From Sphingomonas baiyangensis (GTDB taxonomy: Bacteria > Pseudomonadota > Alphaproteobacteria > Sphingomonadales > Sphingomonadaceae): 64,000 nucleotides of DNA. The position numbers and the translations under genes are program-made. The DNA is taken from NCBI RefSeq assembly GCF_005144715.1, contig NZ_SWKR01000002.1:1520545-1584544 (forward strand). The letters are read 5' to 3'. The notes under the pieces are model-generated. The model searched no databases. It saw nothing but the letters and a program-made list of their open reading frames with translations, and was not told the origin of the DNA. Positions 51,416 to 61,177 of this stretch are shown piece by piece (the first letter of the stretch is position 1; every line of letters begins with the position of its first letter).

Positions 51416-52744
51416 ATGGCAACGCGAATCCCCGAAAGCCCCAAAGTGGGCATGGTGTCGCTCGGCTGTCCCAAGAACCTGGTCGACAGCGAGCGCATCC
51501 TGACGAAACTGCGCTCCGAAGGCTATCGCATGTCGCCCGATTATGCCGGGGCCGACGTGGTGCTGGTCAATACCTGCGGCTTTCTCGACAGCGCGAAGGA
51601 GGAAAGCCTCGAGGCGATCGGCGAGGCGATCGCAGAGAATGGCCGCGTCATCGTCACCGGTTGCATGGGCAAGGAAGCCGAGGTCATCCGCCAGCGCTTC
51701 CCGCAGGTGCTCGCCGTCACCGGCGCGCATCAGTATGAGCAGGTGGTCGATGCGGTGCACGAAGCCGCTCCGCCCATCCCCTCGCCCTTTGTCGATCTGG
51801 TGCCCGAGGCGGGGCTCAAGCTCACGCCGCGGCACTACAGCTATCTGAAGATCTCCGAAGGCTGCAATCACCGCTGCGCCTTCTGCATCATCCCCGCGCT
51901 GCGCGGCGATCTTGTCAGCCGCCGCCCCGACGCGATCCTGCGCGAGGCCGAGAAGCTGGTCGAGGCGGGCACGCGCGAGCTGCTGGTCATCAGCCAGGAT
52001 ACATCGGCCTATGGCGTCGATATCCGCAAGCAGCCGCGCATGTGGAAGGGGCGCGAGGTGGTGCCGCACATGACCGACCTGGCGCGCGAACTGGGCCAGC
52101 TCGGGGCATGGGTACGCCTCCATTATGTCTACCCCTATCCGCATGTCGACCAGGTCATCCCGCTGATGGCCGAGGGGCTGGTGCTACCCTATCTCGACAT
52201 TCCCTTCCAGCACGCCGCCCCCTCGGTGCTCAAGCGGATGCGCCGCCCCGCCAACGAGGCCAAGGTGCTCGAGCGGCTGCGGCACTGGCGCAGCATCTGC
52301 CCCGATATCGCCATCCGCTCGACCTTCGTCGTCGGCTTTCCCGGCGAGACCGAGGCCGATTTCGAATATCTGCTCGAATGGCTCGACGAGGCACAGCTCG
52401 ACCGCGTCGGCGCGTTCCGCTTCGAGCCCGTCGAGGGCGCGGCCGCCAATGCGCTGCCCGATCCGGTGCCCGAAGCGGTGAAGGAAGAGCGCTATGCGCG
52501 CATCATGGAGCGTACCGCCGCGATCTCGGCGACCAAGCTCGCCGCCAAGGTGGGACGCAAGCTCGACGTGATCCTCGACGCGGTCGATGACGAGGGCGGC
52601 GCCACGGGCCGATCGATGGCGGATGCGCCCGAGATCGACGGCGAGGTGTTCCTGCGCGACGTGCACGGCCGTGCGGTCGGCGACATCGTGCGCGTCACCA
52701 TTGAGGACGCCGACGAGCACGATCTCTACGGCACGCCTGCTTGA
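51416..52744 (+). CDS. rimO: Ribosomal protein S12 methylthiotransferase RimO
   Basis: 442 residues from the ATG at 51416. The UPF0004 domain has [26 protein letters not shown] and VTGCMGKE, giving the Cys of the first Fe-S cluster. The radical-SAM motif is [14 protein letters not shown], and a C-terminal TRAM domain ends the protein. It methylthiolates an aspartate of S12. Confidence 0.97.
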   Translation: MATRIPESPKVGMVSLGCPKNLVDSERILTKLRSEGYRMSPDYAGADVVLVNTCGFLDSAKEESLEAIGEAIAENGRVIVTGCMGKEAEVIRQRFPQVLAVTGAHQYEQVVDAVHEAAPPIPSPFVDLVPEAGLKLTPRHYSYLKISEGCNHRCAFCIIPALRGDLVSRRPDAILREAEKLVEAGTRELLVISQDTSAYGVDIRKQPRMWKGREVVPHMTDLARELGQLGAWVRLHYVYPYPHVDQVIPLMAEGLVLPYLDIPFQHAAPSVLKRMRRPANEAKVLERLRHWRSICPDIAIRSTFVVGFPGETEADFEYLLEWLDEAQLDRVGAFRFEPVEGAAANALPDPVPEAVKEERYARIMERTAAISATKLAAKVGRKLDVILDAVDDEGGATGRSMADAPEIDGEVFLRDVHGRAVGDIVRVTIEDADEHDLYGTPA

Positions 52745-52819
52745 GCAAATCGCGCAATTGCCGCTGCTTGCCGCATAACGATGCGTGACGCCGGGCATCC
52801 GAGCGCCTAGCCTGCCATC

Positions 52820-54220
52820 GTGATCGACCTTGCTCCCTGCCTTGCCCCCGATCGCGGTCAACCCGCACGCGCGATCCACCTCGTCGATGCGACGACATTC
52901 GACGACTGGGTGCGCCGGCAGCCACCGCGCCATCGCGCGGCGATCGGCGCACAGCGACTGACGCCGAAAGGCTATGCCAGCGCGATCCTGCCCGGCGAGG
53001 CGCCCGAAAGCTGGGCGGTGGTCAGCGTGGTCGCCAATGTCGATGCGCTATCGCCCTGGTGCCTGGCCAACCTCGCCGAAACGCTGCCCGATGGCATTTA
53101 CCGGCTCGAAGGCCGCGAGCCGGGCGTGGCGATGCTCGGCTGGCTTCTGGCGCAGTACCGGTTCGACCGTTTTCGCGACGACGATCCCGTAGCACCCCGC
53201 ATATTGCTCACGGGCGAGCCCGCACGGATCGATCCGGTGCTGCGCATCGCGCGTGCGACATGCAGCGTGCGCGATCTGGTCAACACCCCCGCAGCCGATA
53301 TGGGGCCGGCCGAACTCGAAGCGGCGGCGGCGGCACTCGCCGAAACGACGGGCGCCGCGCTCACGGTCACGCGCGGCGGCGAACTCGAGCGCGGCTATCC
53401 GATGGTGCACACTGTCGGCGCCGCCGCCGCGAAGGGCCGCGAACCGCGCCTTGTCGAACTCGAATGGGGCAATGCCGACCATCCGCGCATCGCCATCGTC
53501 GGCAAGGGTGTGTGCTTCGACAGTGGCGGCCTCGACATCAAGACCTCGGCCGGCATGCGTCTGATGAAGAAGGACATGGGCGGCGCGGCGCACGCGCTGG
53601 CGCTTGCCCGGCTGGTGATCGAGGCGCGGCTGCCGGTGCGCCTGCATCTCGTCATTCCTGCTGTCGAGAATGCGATCTCGGGTGCGGCGTTTCGGCCCGG
53701 TGACGTGCTGCGCACGCGGAAGGGCCTGCATGTCGAGAACACCAACACCGACGCCGAAGGCCGGCTGATCCTGGCCGATGCGATCACACGCGCGTGCGAG
53801 GCCGAGCCCGATCTGCTGCTCGACTTCGCGACGCTGACCGGCGCGGCGCGCGTTGCACTTGGGCCGGAATTGCCGCCCTTGTTCTGCAACGACGACCCGC
53901 TCGCCGACGCGCTGCTTGCGGCCGCTGCCGCCGAGGACGATCCGCTGTGGCGGATGCCGCTATGGGACGGCTATGACGAGATGCTCAAATCGGACATCGC
54001 CGACGTGGTCAACGCCCCCGAGGGCGGAATGGCGGGAGCGGTAACGGCCGCGCTCTTCCTGCGTCGCTTCGTGACGCCGGGCATCGCTTGGGCGCATTTC
54101 GACATCTTCGCATGGCGCCCCGCCGCCAAGCCCGGAAGGCCCCGCGGCGGCGATGCCATGGCGTTACGTGCGGCATGGCGCATGTTGCGCACGCGCTATG
54201 GCGGCGACGCGCACGGGTGA
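52820..54220 (+). CDS. Second M17 leucyl aminopeptidase-family protein
   Basis: 466 residues from the GTG at 52820. The catalytic part is complete: IVGKGVCFDSGGLDIKTSAG, RLMKKDMGGAAHALALARLV, NTNTDAEGRLILADAI and LTGAARVALGPELP. It lacks the canonical Lys-rich N-terminal half of PepA. It is a paralog of pepA at 19634, with which it shares the NTDAEGRL motif. A peptidase role in the cytoplasm is expected. Confidence 0.9.
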   Translation: MIDLAPCLAPDRGQPARAIHLVDATTFDDWVRRQPPRHRAAIGAQRLTPKGYASAILPGEAPESWAVVSVVANVDALSPWCLANLAETLPDGIYRLEGREPGVAMLGWLLAQYRFDRFRDDDPVAPRILLTGEPARIDPVLRIARATCSVRDLVNTPAADMGPAELEAAAAALAETTGAALTVTRGGELERGYPMVHTVGAAAAKGREPRLVELEWGNADHPRIAIVGKGVCFDSGGLDIKTSAGMRLMKKDMGGAAHALALARLVIEARLPVRLHLVIPAVENAISGAAFRPGDVLRTRKGLHVENTNTDAEGRLILADAITRACEAEPDLLLDFATLTGAARVALGPELPPLFCNDDPLADALLAAAAAEDDPLWRMPLWDGYDEMLKSDIADVVNAPEGGMAGAVTAALFLRRFVTPGIAWAHFDIFAWRPAAKPGRPRGGDAMALRAAWRMLRTRYGGDAHG

Positions 54221-54397
54221 AGCGCCAAGCGCAAATCGGTGGCTGGAGCCGATTTCAACTACGCCGAGTCGGCGCCGGCCCGCTCCCCCAAACTGACACC
54301 CAGCCATGCTGCCTTTACGGTTGGCTGCGTGAGCGGGCGAACCTACGCCGCGCTGTTCCGGGTTTGCCGAAATAGGCGCCAGCGTGCGACCGGCGCT

Positions 54398-55015
54398 TCA
54401 GGCAAAGGGCTCCTGTTCGGCGAGCCGCGCGAGCAGACCGAGCCGGTTCCCGACGAACCGCACCGGTTCGACACGCAGATTGGCGATCGACCGGACGAAG
54501 AACTGGCGAAAGTCACTCCGCAGCTCGCACCATGCGATCAGCTTGATCCCCTGCCGCGGCTGCACCAGCACGAGCGGAAGCACGCGGCGCGTCGAGGTTA
54601 CGCCATCGAGCGCCGTGTAGGCAAAGCCGATCTCACGGCAATCGGCTATGGCGTCGTGCAGCACCGACAGTGCGGTCGCGAATTCCGGACCGGACGCCGG
54701 GTGACGCGGTTGGAACACAGGCGAATCCTGCTCGAACCTCCGATAGATGCGGACCAGCAGCGCCGCTTCGGGATCGGTACGCGCCAGCGTCTCGATCGCC
54801 GCTTCGGCCTGCTCGGCGAGAACCGGATCGCCCCGCTCGCCTGCCCGCGCCAGACCGCGCAAAGTCGCATCGCGCAGGAAGCGGTCGTCACGAAGAGTGG
54901 CGCCGTCGCCCTCCGCCGCTACCGATGCGTTGCGCGGCAGCAGGGCCGTAAGCGTTCCCGTCAGGCCTGCCGCAAAGCCGCGGCGACTGACCTTTAGCCT
55001 TCCGACAACGCGCAT
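54398..55015 (-). CDS. WYL-domain protein without HTH, with Tat-like leader
   Basis: 205 residues. Residues 1-34 look like a twin-arginine leader (VSRRGFAAGLTGTLTALLP, then NASVAAE). Residues about 120-183 match the WYL domain: AIADCREIGFAYTALDG, RRVLPLVLVQPRQGIKLIAW, then CELRSDFRQFFVRSIANL. Typical WYL regulators have an N-terminal HTH, absent here. WYL domains sense nucleic acid or nucleotides in the cytoplasm, so an exported form would be odd. A different start or pseudogene status cannot be excluded. Confidence 0.6.
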   Translation of the reverse strand: MRVVGRLKVSRRGFAAGLTGTLTALLPRNASVAAEGDGATLRDDRFLRDATLRGLARAGERGDPVLAEQAEAAIETLARTDPEAALLVRIYRRFEQDSPVFQPRHPASGPEFATALSVLHDAIADCREIGFAYTALDGVTSTRRVLPLVLVQPRQGIKLIAWCELRSDFRQFFVRSIANLRVEPVRFVGNRLGLLARLAEQEPFA

Positions 55016-55683
55016 GACCCGCTCTCCCCCTCCCGCGAGATCGCCGATCGATCTTCACAGCCTCGGCGCAAGCCCGATAGCAGTCTGCGCCCCGGTTGCG
55101 TAGCGATACGGGCGCGCGGCCCATGACGCGCCTTCGGATTGATTTCTCCGATCGGTATCGACCACGCGTAGGTCAGCCTGCCACCTGCGATGCTCGGTTG
55201 GGCGTAGAGGCACTTCTACACATGTGCCGCGCTCGCCCGATCCTTTCGGACCGACAAGCGGTACTCCGGCGTGCGCAGCTAGGCATCAGCATGCTCGACC
55301 GCGCCGAGCGGCGTCTTTAGCTACCAAGGATGCGCTAATGCGCACACCGCGCTCGCGCATTGCCCCGTTGCTTGCCGGACTCTCGGAGTTCAGCTCTCCC
55401 TTGCCCTGCGCTACCCCGCAGGGGCCATCTGCGCCTGCCAAATCGCCAAGACTCATAAGCGCTCGTTCGCCGGTTCGATTCAAGGCCCGGCATTGAGAGC
55501 GCGCCGCACGCGAAGCGCGCGCGATCGCGATTGCTTCCGCGAACCGACCGTCGGCAGATGCATAGGCCAGCCGGGCTTCAACCGCCGACTTCTCAACTTC
55601 TTGAAAATTGCGGAAGCACGAAAACGAAAAGGCCCCGAAGCTTGCGCTTCGAGGCCTCCCGATCATTCAGTGGCTAGAACCGA
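55016..55683. other. Gene-poor stretch without convincing coding sequence
   Basis: Between the WYL gene and the RTX gene. Short open frames exist on both strands (for example 55096-55320 plus, 55286-55666 minus), but none has a recognisable domain, a good ribosome site or clear codon pattern, and the minus-strand one runs through the RTX terminator. It may hold relics of a lost gene. The RTX terminator at 55630-55657 lies at its right end. Confidence 0.55.
55630..55657 (-). terminator. Rho-independent terminator of the RTX gene
   Basis: Read on the minus strand, AGGCCTCGAAGC-GCAA-GCTTCGGGGCCT folds into a strong stem with a 4-base loop, followed by TTTCGTTTTCG. It lies 27 bases past the stop of the RTX gene and closes the surface-protein transcript. 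Confidence 0.88.
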
Positions 55684-58600
55684 TCAGACCGTACCGATCA
55701 GGCCGATCTCGGTCAGGCCGCCCGCGCCATCGACGTCAACCAGCTCGGTGAGCCCGGTAACGCCCGTCAGCTTAACGACGTCCTGGAAGGCGTCGTTCAG
55801 GCTGACGTTGGCGATGGTGCCGATGTACGTGTCGCCGTTCCACTCGAAGGCGATGACACCCTCGTTCGCACCGGCCACACCATTCAGCTCCTGCTCGATC
55901 AGCTGGAGTGCCGCGAGGAACGTGGTCTGTGCCTCGACCGCTTCGCCAAGCACGCTGTCCTGCTGCACCACACCATCGACGATGCCCGAGGCAGTGACGT
56001 CGGCGATGATGTCCTCACCGAAATCGATCACGTCGGCAGTCGCTGCAAGTCCGGCAGTCGTGTCGGTATCGACGTCGAAGCCGATATAGGCCTCGGTCGC
56101 CGCCGCCGCACGCGATGCGTCGCCGACATTGATGAGCACGGTGTCGCGCGCCGCAACGGTCTCGGTCAGCGTGACGGTATCGCTACCGGCGCCGCCGACC
56201 ACGACATCCGAGCCTTCGCCGGCATTGATGATGTCGTTGCCAGCCTCGCCGAGCAGGATGTCGTCGCCCGCGCCACCATTGATGGTGTCACGACCGCCGC
56301 CGCCAAGCACGGTGTCGTCGCCGGCACCTGCGTTGAACGTATCGGCTGCAGCGCCACCGAGCAGCGTGTCATCGCCACCACCGGCATTGACCACCAGCGC
56401 ACGTGCGCCGGTGAGCGACGAGCCGTCGACAACCAGTTCCTCGGTATTGACGACATCGTCACCGCCGCCGATCTGGCCGTCGAGGCCGACATCGGTGACC
56501 ACTTCGCCGCGCAGGCCCTGCGCATTGATCGTGATCGTCCCCGTTGCCGAAGCAAATGCCGTGTTGTCGATCGCGAGGCTGTACGAGTTCGTGGTGCCGG
56601 CAACGTCGGCGGTCGGCGCGGTGTTGTTACGCTCCGCGCGGCCCGCTGCAAGGTTCACCACTTCGAACGCGGTGATCCCCGTCGTCACGCCACCGACGGT
56701 GGTCGTGCCGAGAACCAGGCCCTGGCCGCCATAGGTGGCAGTGCCGATGTTCAGCGTGTCGTTGCCTTCGCCGCCGTCGAGGAAGTCGTCGCCATCGATC
56801 GCAGCGCCGCCATTGACGATGTCGTCACCCGCACCGGCGCGCACCACGTCGTCGCCGCCGCCCTGGATGTTGAACGTGTCGGCGAAACGAGAGCCGATCA
56901 GCGTCACATCGTTGTCGAACTCGTCGTCGTTGATCGTGACGCCGCGCTCCGAACGGTTGGTGGCGTTGATCGTCGTACCGTCAACGTCCTCGCCAAGATT
57001 GACCACGTCAAGACCGGCTTCCTGCGAGAAGAAGCCCATATTGAACGTGAACGCGGTGTTCCCAGCTCCCGGACCACCCTCGAGCGTCAGCTCCTGGATG
57101 TTGAAGAAGCGGTTGTTGAACCCGACATCGGCCAGTTCCTGCGCCGCCGCGGTGCCCTCGATGAGCAGCGTGTTGGTGCCTTCGCCGCCGTCGACGAAAT
57201 CATTCTCGGCGTTGAACTGCGTGACGTTGAGCACGATCGTGTCGTCGCCGGCGCCGCCGAGCAGACGGTCCGAGCCGGCACCGCCGATCAGGACGTCGTC
57301 GCCTTCGCCGCCTTCGATGACATCGTCACCCGCGCCACCGTCGAGCACGTCGTCGCCTGCGCCGCCGTCGATCAGGTCGGCGCCGGCGCCCGAGATGACC
57401 TCGTCGTCGCCTGCACCGCCACGCACGTCGAGTGCACGGCCCGCGCTCAGCGTGCTAGCGTCGAGCGCCAGCGTGTTGTCGGTGGTGCCGTCGTCGTCGG
57501 TACCGACGATGCCGTCCGTGCCCGCATCGGTGACGACATCGGCGGTCAAACCCGATGCATCGACGATGAAGCGCTCGGGACCTGCAACATTGGCATTCTG
57601 CAGCGTCACGAAGAAGTCGATCGTGTTGCCTTCGAGGTTGGCATCCTCGTTGGCGGCATCACCACCGAGCAGCGTGAGCTGCTCGAAGCCCGTCACGTCG
57701 GCGCCGAGCGTAACGGTCTCGACCACATTCTCGTTGCCACGGTTACCCGTTGCGCTGCCCGAGGTGTGGATGCTGTAGCCCGAGCCCGCGACGATCTCGT
57801 CGAAGCCCGCGCCACCGCTGATGACGGCGCTGTAGTCGGTGTTGAAATAGGTGCGCAGGATATCGTCGCCCGCACCCAGATCGATGTCGCTGTTGTTGTC
57901 GACAGTGTAGAGGAAACCACCGATCGGGTTGCCGTCGGCATCGACTTCGCCGCGCGCGATCAGCACCTCGTCGTCACCGTCGCTGGTGATGACGCCGCCC
58001 GAACCTGTGAACACGGTGAGATCGACGTCGCCCACGCCGCTGGCATCGACATCGTCATTGCCATTCGAAAGCACGCGGATCGTACCGATCCCCGTGTCGG
58101 CGAAGTTACCGGCAAGCGTCACGGTCTCGGTGCCAGCCGTAACGTCGAACACACGAAGTTCCTCGAGCCCGGTCTTGTTGGCAAAACCGGCGTCCTCGAT
58201 CGAATCGTCGGCGAGGATGCCGAGGATGTCGTTGTCGGCCTCGCTGCCGCCGTCGACGATCACGTCGCCTGCAACCAGCTCGGCGACGCTGTTGTAGCCG
58301 TAGAGGTCGCTGCCGTCGCCGCCATCCATCAGATCGTCGCCGAGGCCGCCGACCAGTATGTCGTCGCCCGCGCCGCCGAGCAGCTGATCGTCGCCGTCAT
58401 TGCCTTCGAGACGATCGGTGCCGTCGCCGCCATTGAGCGTATCGTCGCCCTCGCCGCCGAGCAGCTGGTCGTTCCCGCCGCCACCAGCGGCCAGGAGCGA
58501 GCGGTCACCGGTGAGGCCGGTACCGTCGACGAACAGGAATTCGCTGTCGACGATGTCGTCGGCGGTGCCAAGATCGCCATCGGCGCCCAGATCGACCACG

Positions 58601-61143
58601 ACTTCGCCGCGCAGCGCGCTGCCATCGATGAACAGGCTGCCGCCCTCTTCGACATTGTCGTCGACGACGGTGATGTCATAGCTCACCGCGTTGCCGGCAA
58701 CGGCGTCGGTGCCCGCGAACGGATCGGCCGCGACGGCGTCCTCTGCCGTCGCGATGACGACGTTCTCGAAGTTGACGAGGTTGTCGTTGAACGGGTTGCT
58801 GTAGAGCAGCGAGTTGACGCCAAGGAACAGCAGGTCGCTGAGCTCGGCACCGACAAGGCCACCAAGCTGAAGCGTATCTTCGCCGTCGCCGCCATCGAGC
58901 AGACCAGCGACGCCCGCGACAATCGCGTAGTTGGCATTGAGCAGGTCGTCACCGTCGCCGAGATCGACGTCGCCGGTGTAACCCTGGATGCCCGAGCCGC
59001 CGAAATTGTCGGCTGTCAGGAAACCGCCCGTCACCGAGCCGAGCACCTGAATGGTGACCTCGTCATTGCCCGAGCCGGTCTCAATGTCGCCAAAGCCCAG
59101 CACGGTCAGATCGGCCGTGAAGCTGCCGGCATCGAGGTCGTCATTGCTCGAATAGATGCGCGTGATGCCAGCATCCTCGGCATTGCCTTCGAGCGTGACG
59201 GTCTGCGTGCCCGTAAGATTGGTTTCGAGTGCCTCGAAGCCTTCCTTGCCGGCGAACTGCGCGTCGGTGATGACCACGCTCGAGTTCACCACGAGCGTGT
59301 CGACATCGTCGGCGCCGGTACCCGTGTCGACTACGGCTTCCGCAGCGACGAACTCACCGTTGTTGAAAACATAGGCGTCGCTGCCTTCGCCGCCGTCCAT
59401 CACGTCGATGCCGGCACCGCCGGTGATGATGTCATCGCCGGCGCCGCCGAGGATGTTGTCGTTGCCAGCGCCACCCTGAAGCTGGTCGTCGCCGCCGCCG
59501 CCGACGAGGAAGTCGGCCGACGCGGTACCGACTACGAAGTCGTCGCCCATGCCGGCATTGATGTAGCTGCCGGCACCGCTGGCGAAGATCGCCTCACCGA
59601 ACATCGTGCCGAGCACCACCTCACCGAACGTACCGCGCTGCGTGCCCGAAACGTCACGCACGTCGAAGCGACCACCGGTGAAGCGGATGCCTTCATCGTC
59701 GAAGCTCGATACCGGACCGGTCAGGCCGTCGCTGCCGTCTTCCGACTGCGCCGTGAGCGCCAGATCGCCGTTGCCGTCGAATGCGTTGCCGTCACCGACC
59801 GCCGTGCTGGTGAAGGTGATACGCACATCGTTGGTCTGGTTGACCAGCTGCACCGCGTCGATCGGGTTCGCGAACGACGTCGGCGTCGAAACCGAAGTGC
59901 CCGTGTTGATGCGATCGGCACCGACCGCGAGGTCGGTGATGACCAGATCGGCATTGGTGTTCGACATCGTGACGTCGAGTTCGTTGGTGAACGCCGCGTC
60001 GCTGATGTCGAGCAGCGTGCCGCCGCCGACATTCTGCGTGTCCGACGCCGTGGTGTCGACCTGGACGATGCCCGCTTCGGCAGCCTGGGCGCCGAGCACG
60101 ACCTGCGTGTAGTTGGTCTGCAGCACTTCAACGCTGGTGACGTTGGTGAAGTCGACATCGTCGAGAACGTTGGGAGCGACCGCGCCCGAGTTCAGCAGCA
60201 CCAGCGTGTCGGTGCCGTCACCGCCGCCGATATTGTCGGCCTGCGAGAGCAGCTTGCCCGCGAGCAGCTGGTTCTGGACGCCGCTGATACGATCGTTAGC
60301 AGCGCCACCGAGGAAGGTGTCGGCGCCCGTCGTCAGCTCGAACGACTGGGGGACCGGCGGCGGCGGCGGGGCGACCGCGTCGTTGTCGACGATATTGGCG
60401 GCAACGAACTCGCCGTTGATGACGACGCCGGCGGTGGCCGAAGTCGTGCGGATCACGACGCTCTCGGTCGGCTCGGTGACGGTGTCGTTGATCGTGCTGA
60501 CCGACAGGATCTGCGTGGTCTGGCCCGGCGCGAAGGTGATCGTCGTCGAAACGGCGGTGTAGTCCGAACCGGCGGTCGCGGTGCCGGCATTGGCGCCGCT
60601 GTTCACCGTCGAGACGTTGATCGTCACCGGCGTGTCCGAAGGCTCGGACAGCGTGAACTCATAGACGATCGCGTCGCCTTCGTTGACGTTGCCCTCGGCA
60701 ACAGTAACGGTCACCGTCGGCGTGGTGGGAACGGGGTCGCCGCCGTCGCCGATCGGCTGCGGATCAGCGGTCACTTCCTGGTCACCGATCGTCACCGTGG
60801 CGACGCCGTTGTTGACGACGGTGTCGAGCACCAGCTCGACGTCGCTGAAGCGGAGCACGGGATTGTCGTCGCCGGTCAGCGCCGACTGCGGCGCGGGCAT
60901 CGTGACGACGGTGCCGTTCGGGCCGGTGATGACGAGCGACGAGCCGCTGCGCGAAATCTCGTACTCGGCAGCCGCGCCGGTGAACACGATCGTGTCGCCG
61001 CCGGCGTTGAACGAACCGTCGAGCTCCTGGCTGCCGCCGCCGATGGTGATGGTCTCACCGCCGTCGACGGTGCCGAATACCTGGTTGTCGCCTGCAAGCG
61101 TGAAGCCGAGAGTCTCGCCTTCGTTAAGCGTGATAATCGCCAT
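55684..61143 (-). CDS. Large RTX-repeat, Calx-beta surface protein (type I secretion substrate)
   Basis: 1819 residues, no signal peptide. Residues about 140-262 form a Calx-beta domain (TPTVTVTVAEGNVNEGDAIV, then SDYTAVSTTITFAPGQTT). Five blocks of GGxGxDxUx calcium-binding repeats lie near 541-583, 881-945, 1244-1301, 1427-1458 and 1584-1655, each preceded or followed by beta-rich modules that recur. The C-terminal region (VIAFEWNGDTYIGTIANVSL, DVVKLTGVTGLTEL) resembles the bluetail/S-layer export tail. Ribosome site AAGGGGTG precedes ATG 61143. Composition is acidic. A surface adhesin or S-layer-like protein is likely; no enzyme motif was found. Confidence 0.88.
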   Translation of the reverse strand: MAIITLNEGETLGFTLAGDNQVFGTVDGGETITIGGGSQELDGSFNAGGDTIVFTGAAAEYEISRSGSSLVITGPNGTVVTMPAPQSALTGDDNPVLRFSDVELVLDTVVNNGVATVTIGDQEVTADPQPIGDGGDPVPTTPTVTVTVAEGNVNEGDAIVYEFTLSEPSDTPVTINVSTVNSGANAGTATAGSDYTAVSTTITFAPGQTTQILSVSTINDTVTEPTESVVIRTTSATAGVVINGEFVAANIVDNDAVAPPPPPVPQSFELTTGADTFLGGAANDRISGVQNQLLAGKLLSQADNIGGGDGTDTLVLLNSGAVAPNVLDDVDFTNVTSVEVLQTNYTQVVLGAQAAEAGIVQVDTTASDTQNVGGGTLLDISDAAFTNELDVTMSNTNADLVITDLAVGADRINTGTSVSTPTSFANPIDAVQLVNQTNDVRITFTSTAVGDGNAFDGNGDLALTAQSEDGSDGLTGPVSSFDDEGIRFTGGRFDVRDVSGTQRGTFGEVVLGTMFGEAIFASGAGSYINAGMGDDFVVGTASADFLVGGGGDDQLQGGAGNDNILGGAGDDIITGGAGIDVMDGGEGSDAYVFNNGEFVAAEAVVDTGTGADDVDTLVVNSSVVITDAQFAGKEGFEALETNLTGTQTVTLEGNAEDAGITRIYSSNDDLDAGSFTADLTVLGFGDIETGSGNDEVTIQVLGSVTGGFLTADNFGGSGIQGYTGDVDLGDGDDLLNANYAIVAGVAGLLDGGDGEDTLQLGGLVGAELSDLLFLGVNSLLYSNPFNDNLVNFENVVIATAEDAVAADPFAGTDAVAGNAVSYDITVVDDNVEEGGSLFIDGSALRGEVVVDLGADGDLGTADDIVDSEFLFVDGTGLTGDRSLLAAGGGGNDQLLGGEGDDTLNGGDGTDRLEGNDGDDQLLGGAGDDILVGGLGDDLMDGGDGSDLYGYNSVAELVAGDVIVDGGSEADNDILGILADDSIEDAGFANKTGLEELRVFDVTAGTETVTLAGNFADTGIGTIRVLSNGNDDVDASGVGDVDLTVFTGSGGVITSDGDDEVLIARGEVDADGNPIGGFLYTVDNNSDIDLGAGDDILRTYFNTDYSAVISGGAGFDEIVAGSGYSIHTSGSATGNRGNENVVETVTLGADVTGFEQLTLLGGDAANEDANLEGNTIDFFVTLQNANVAGPERFIVDASGLTADVVTDAGTDGIVGTDDDGTTDNTLALDASTLSAGRALDVRGGAGDDEVISGAGADLIDGGAGDDVLDGGAGDDVIEGGEGDDVLIGGAGSDRLLGGAGDDTIVLNVTQFNAENDFVDGGEGTNTLLIEGTAAAQELADVGFNNRFFNIQELTLEGGPGAGNTAFTFNMGFFSQEAGLDVVNLGEDVDGTTINATNRSERGVTINDDEFDNDVTLIGSRFADTFNIQGGGDDVVRAGAGDDIVNGGAAIDGDDFLDGGEGNDTLNIGTATYGGQGLVLGTTTVGGVTTGITAFEVVNLAAGRAERNNTAPTADVAGTTNSYSLAIDNTAFASATGTITINAQGLRGEVVTDVGLDGQIGGGDDVVNTEELVVDGSSLTGARALVVNAGGGDDTLLGGAAADTFNAGAGDDTVLGGGGRDTINGGAGDDILLGEAGNDIINAGEGSDVVVGGAGSDTVTLTETVAARDTVLINVGDASRAAAATEAYIGFDVDTDTTAGLAATADVIDFGEDIIADVTASGIVDGVVQQDSVLGEAVEAQTTFLAALQLIEQELNGVAGANEGVIAFEWNGDTYIGTIANVSLNDAFQDVVKLTGVTGLTELVDVDGAGGLTEIGLIGTV

Positions 61144-61177
61144 TGTATTTCACCCCTTGGATAAAGCTGTTTTACGC

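Noticed and set aside
55096..55320. Small plus-strand frame of 74 residues
   Set aside because: No ribosome site or family motif, and it overlaps equally open frames on the other strand.
55684..61143. CRISPR or other short tandem array suggested by regularly spaced similar DNA segments
   Set aside because: The periodicity is 9 codons with degenerate bases and translates to GGxGxDxUx; repeats are not identical and there are no spacers or cas genes.
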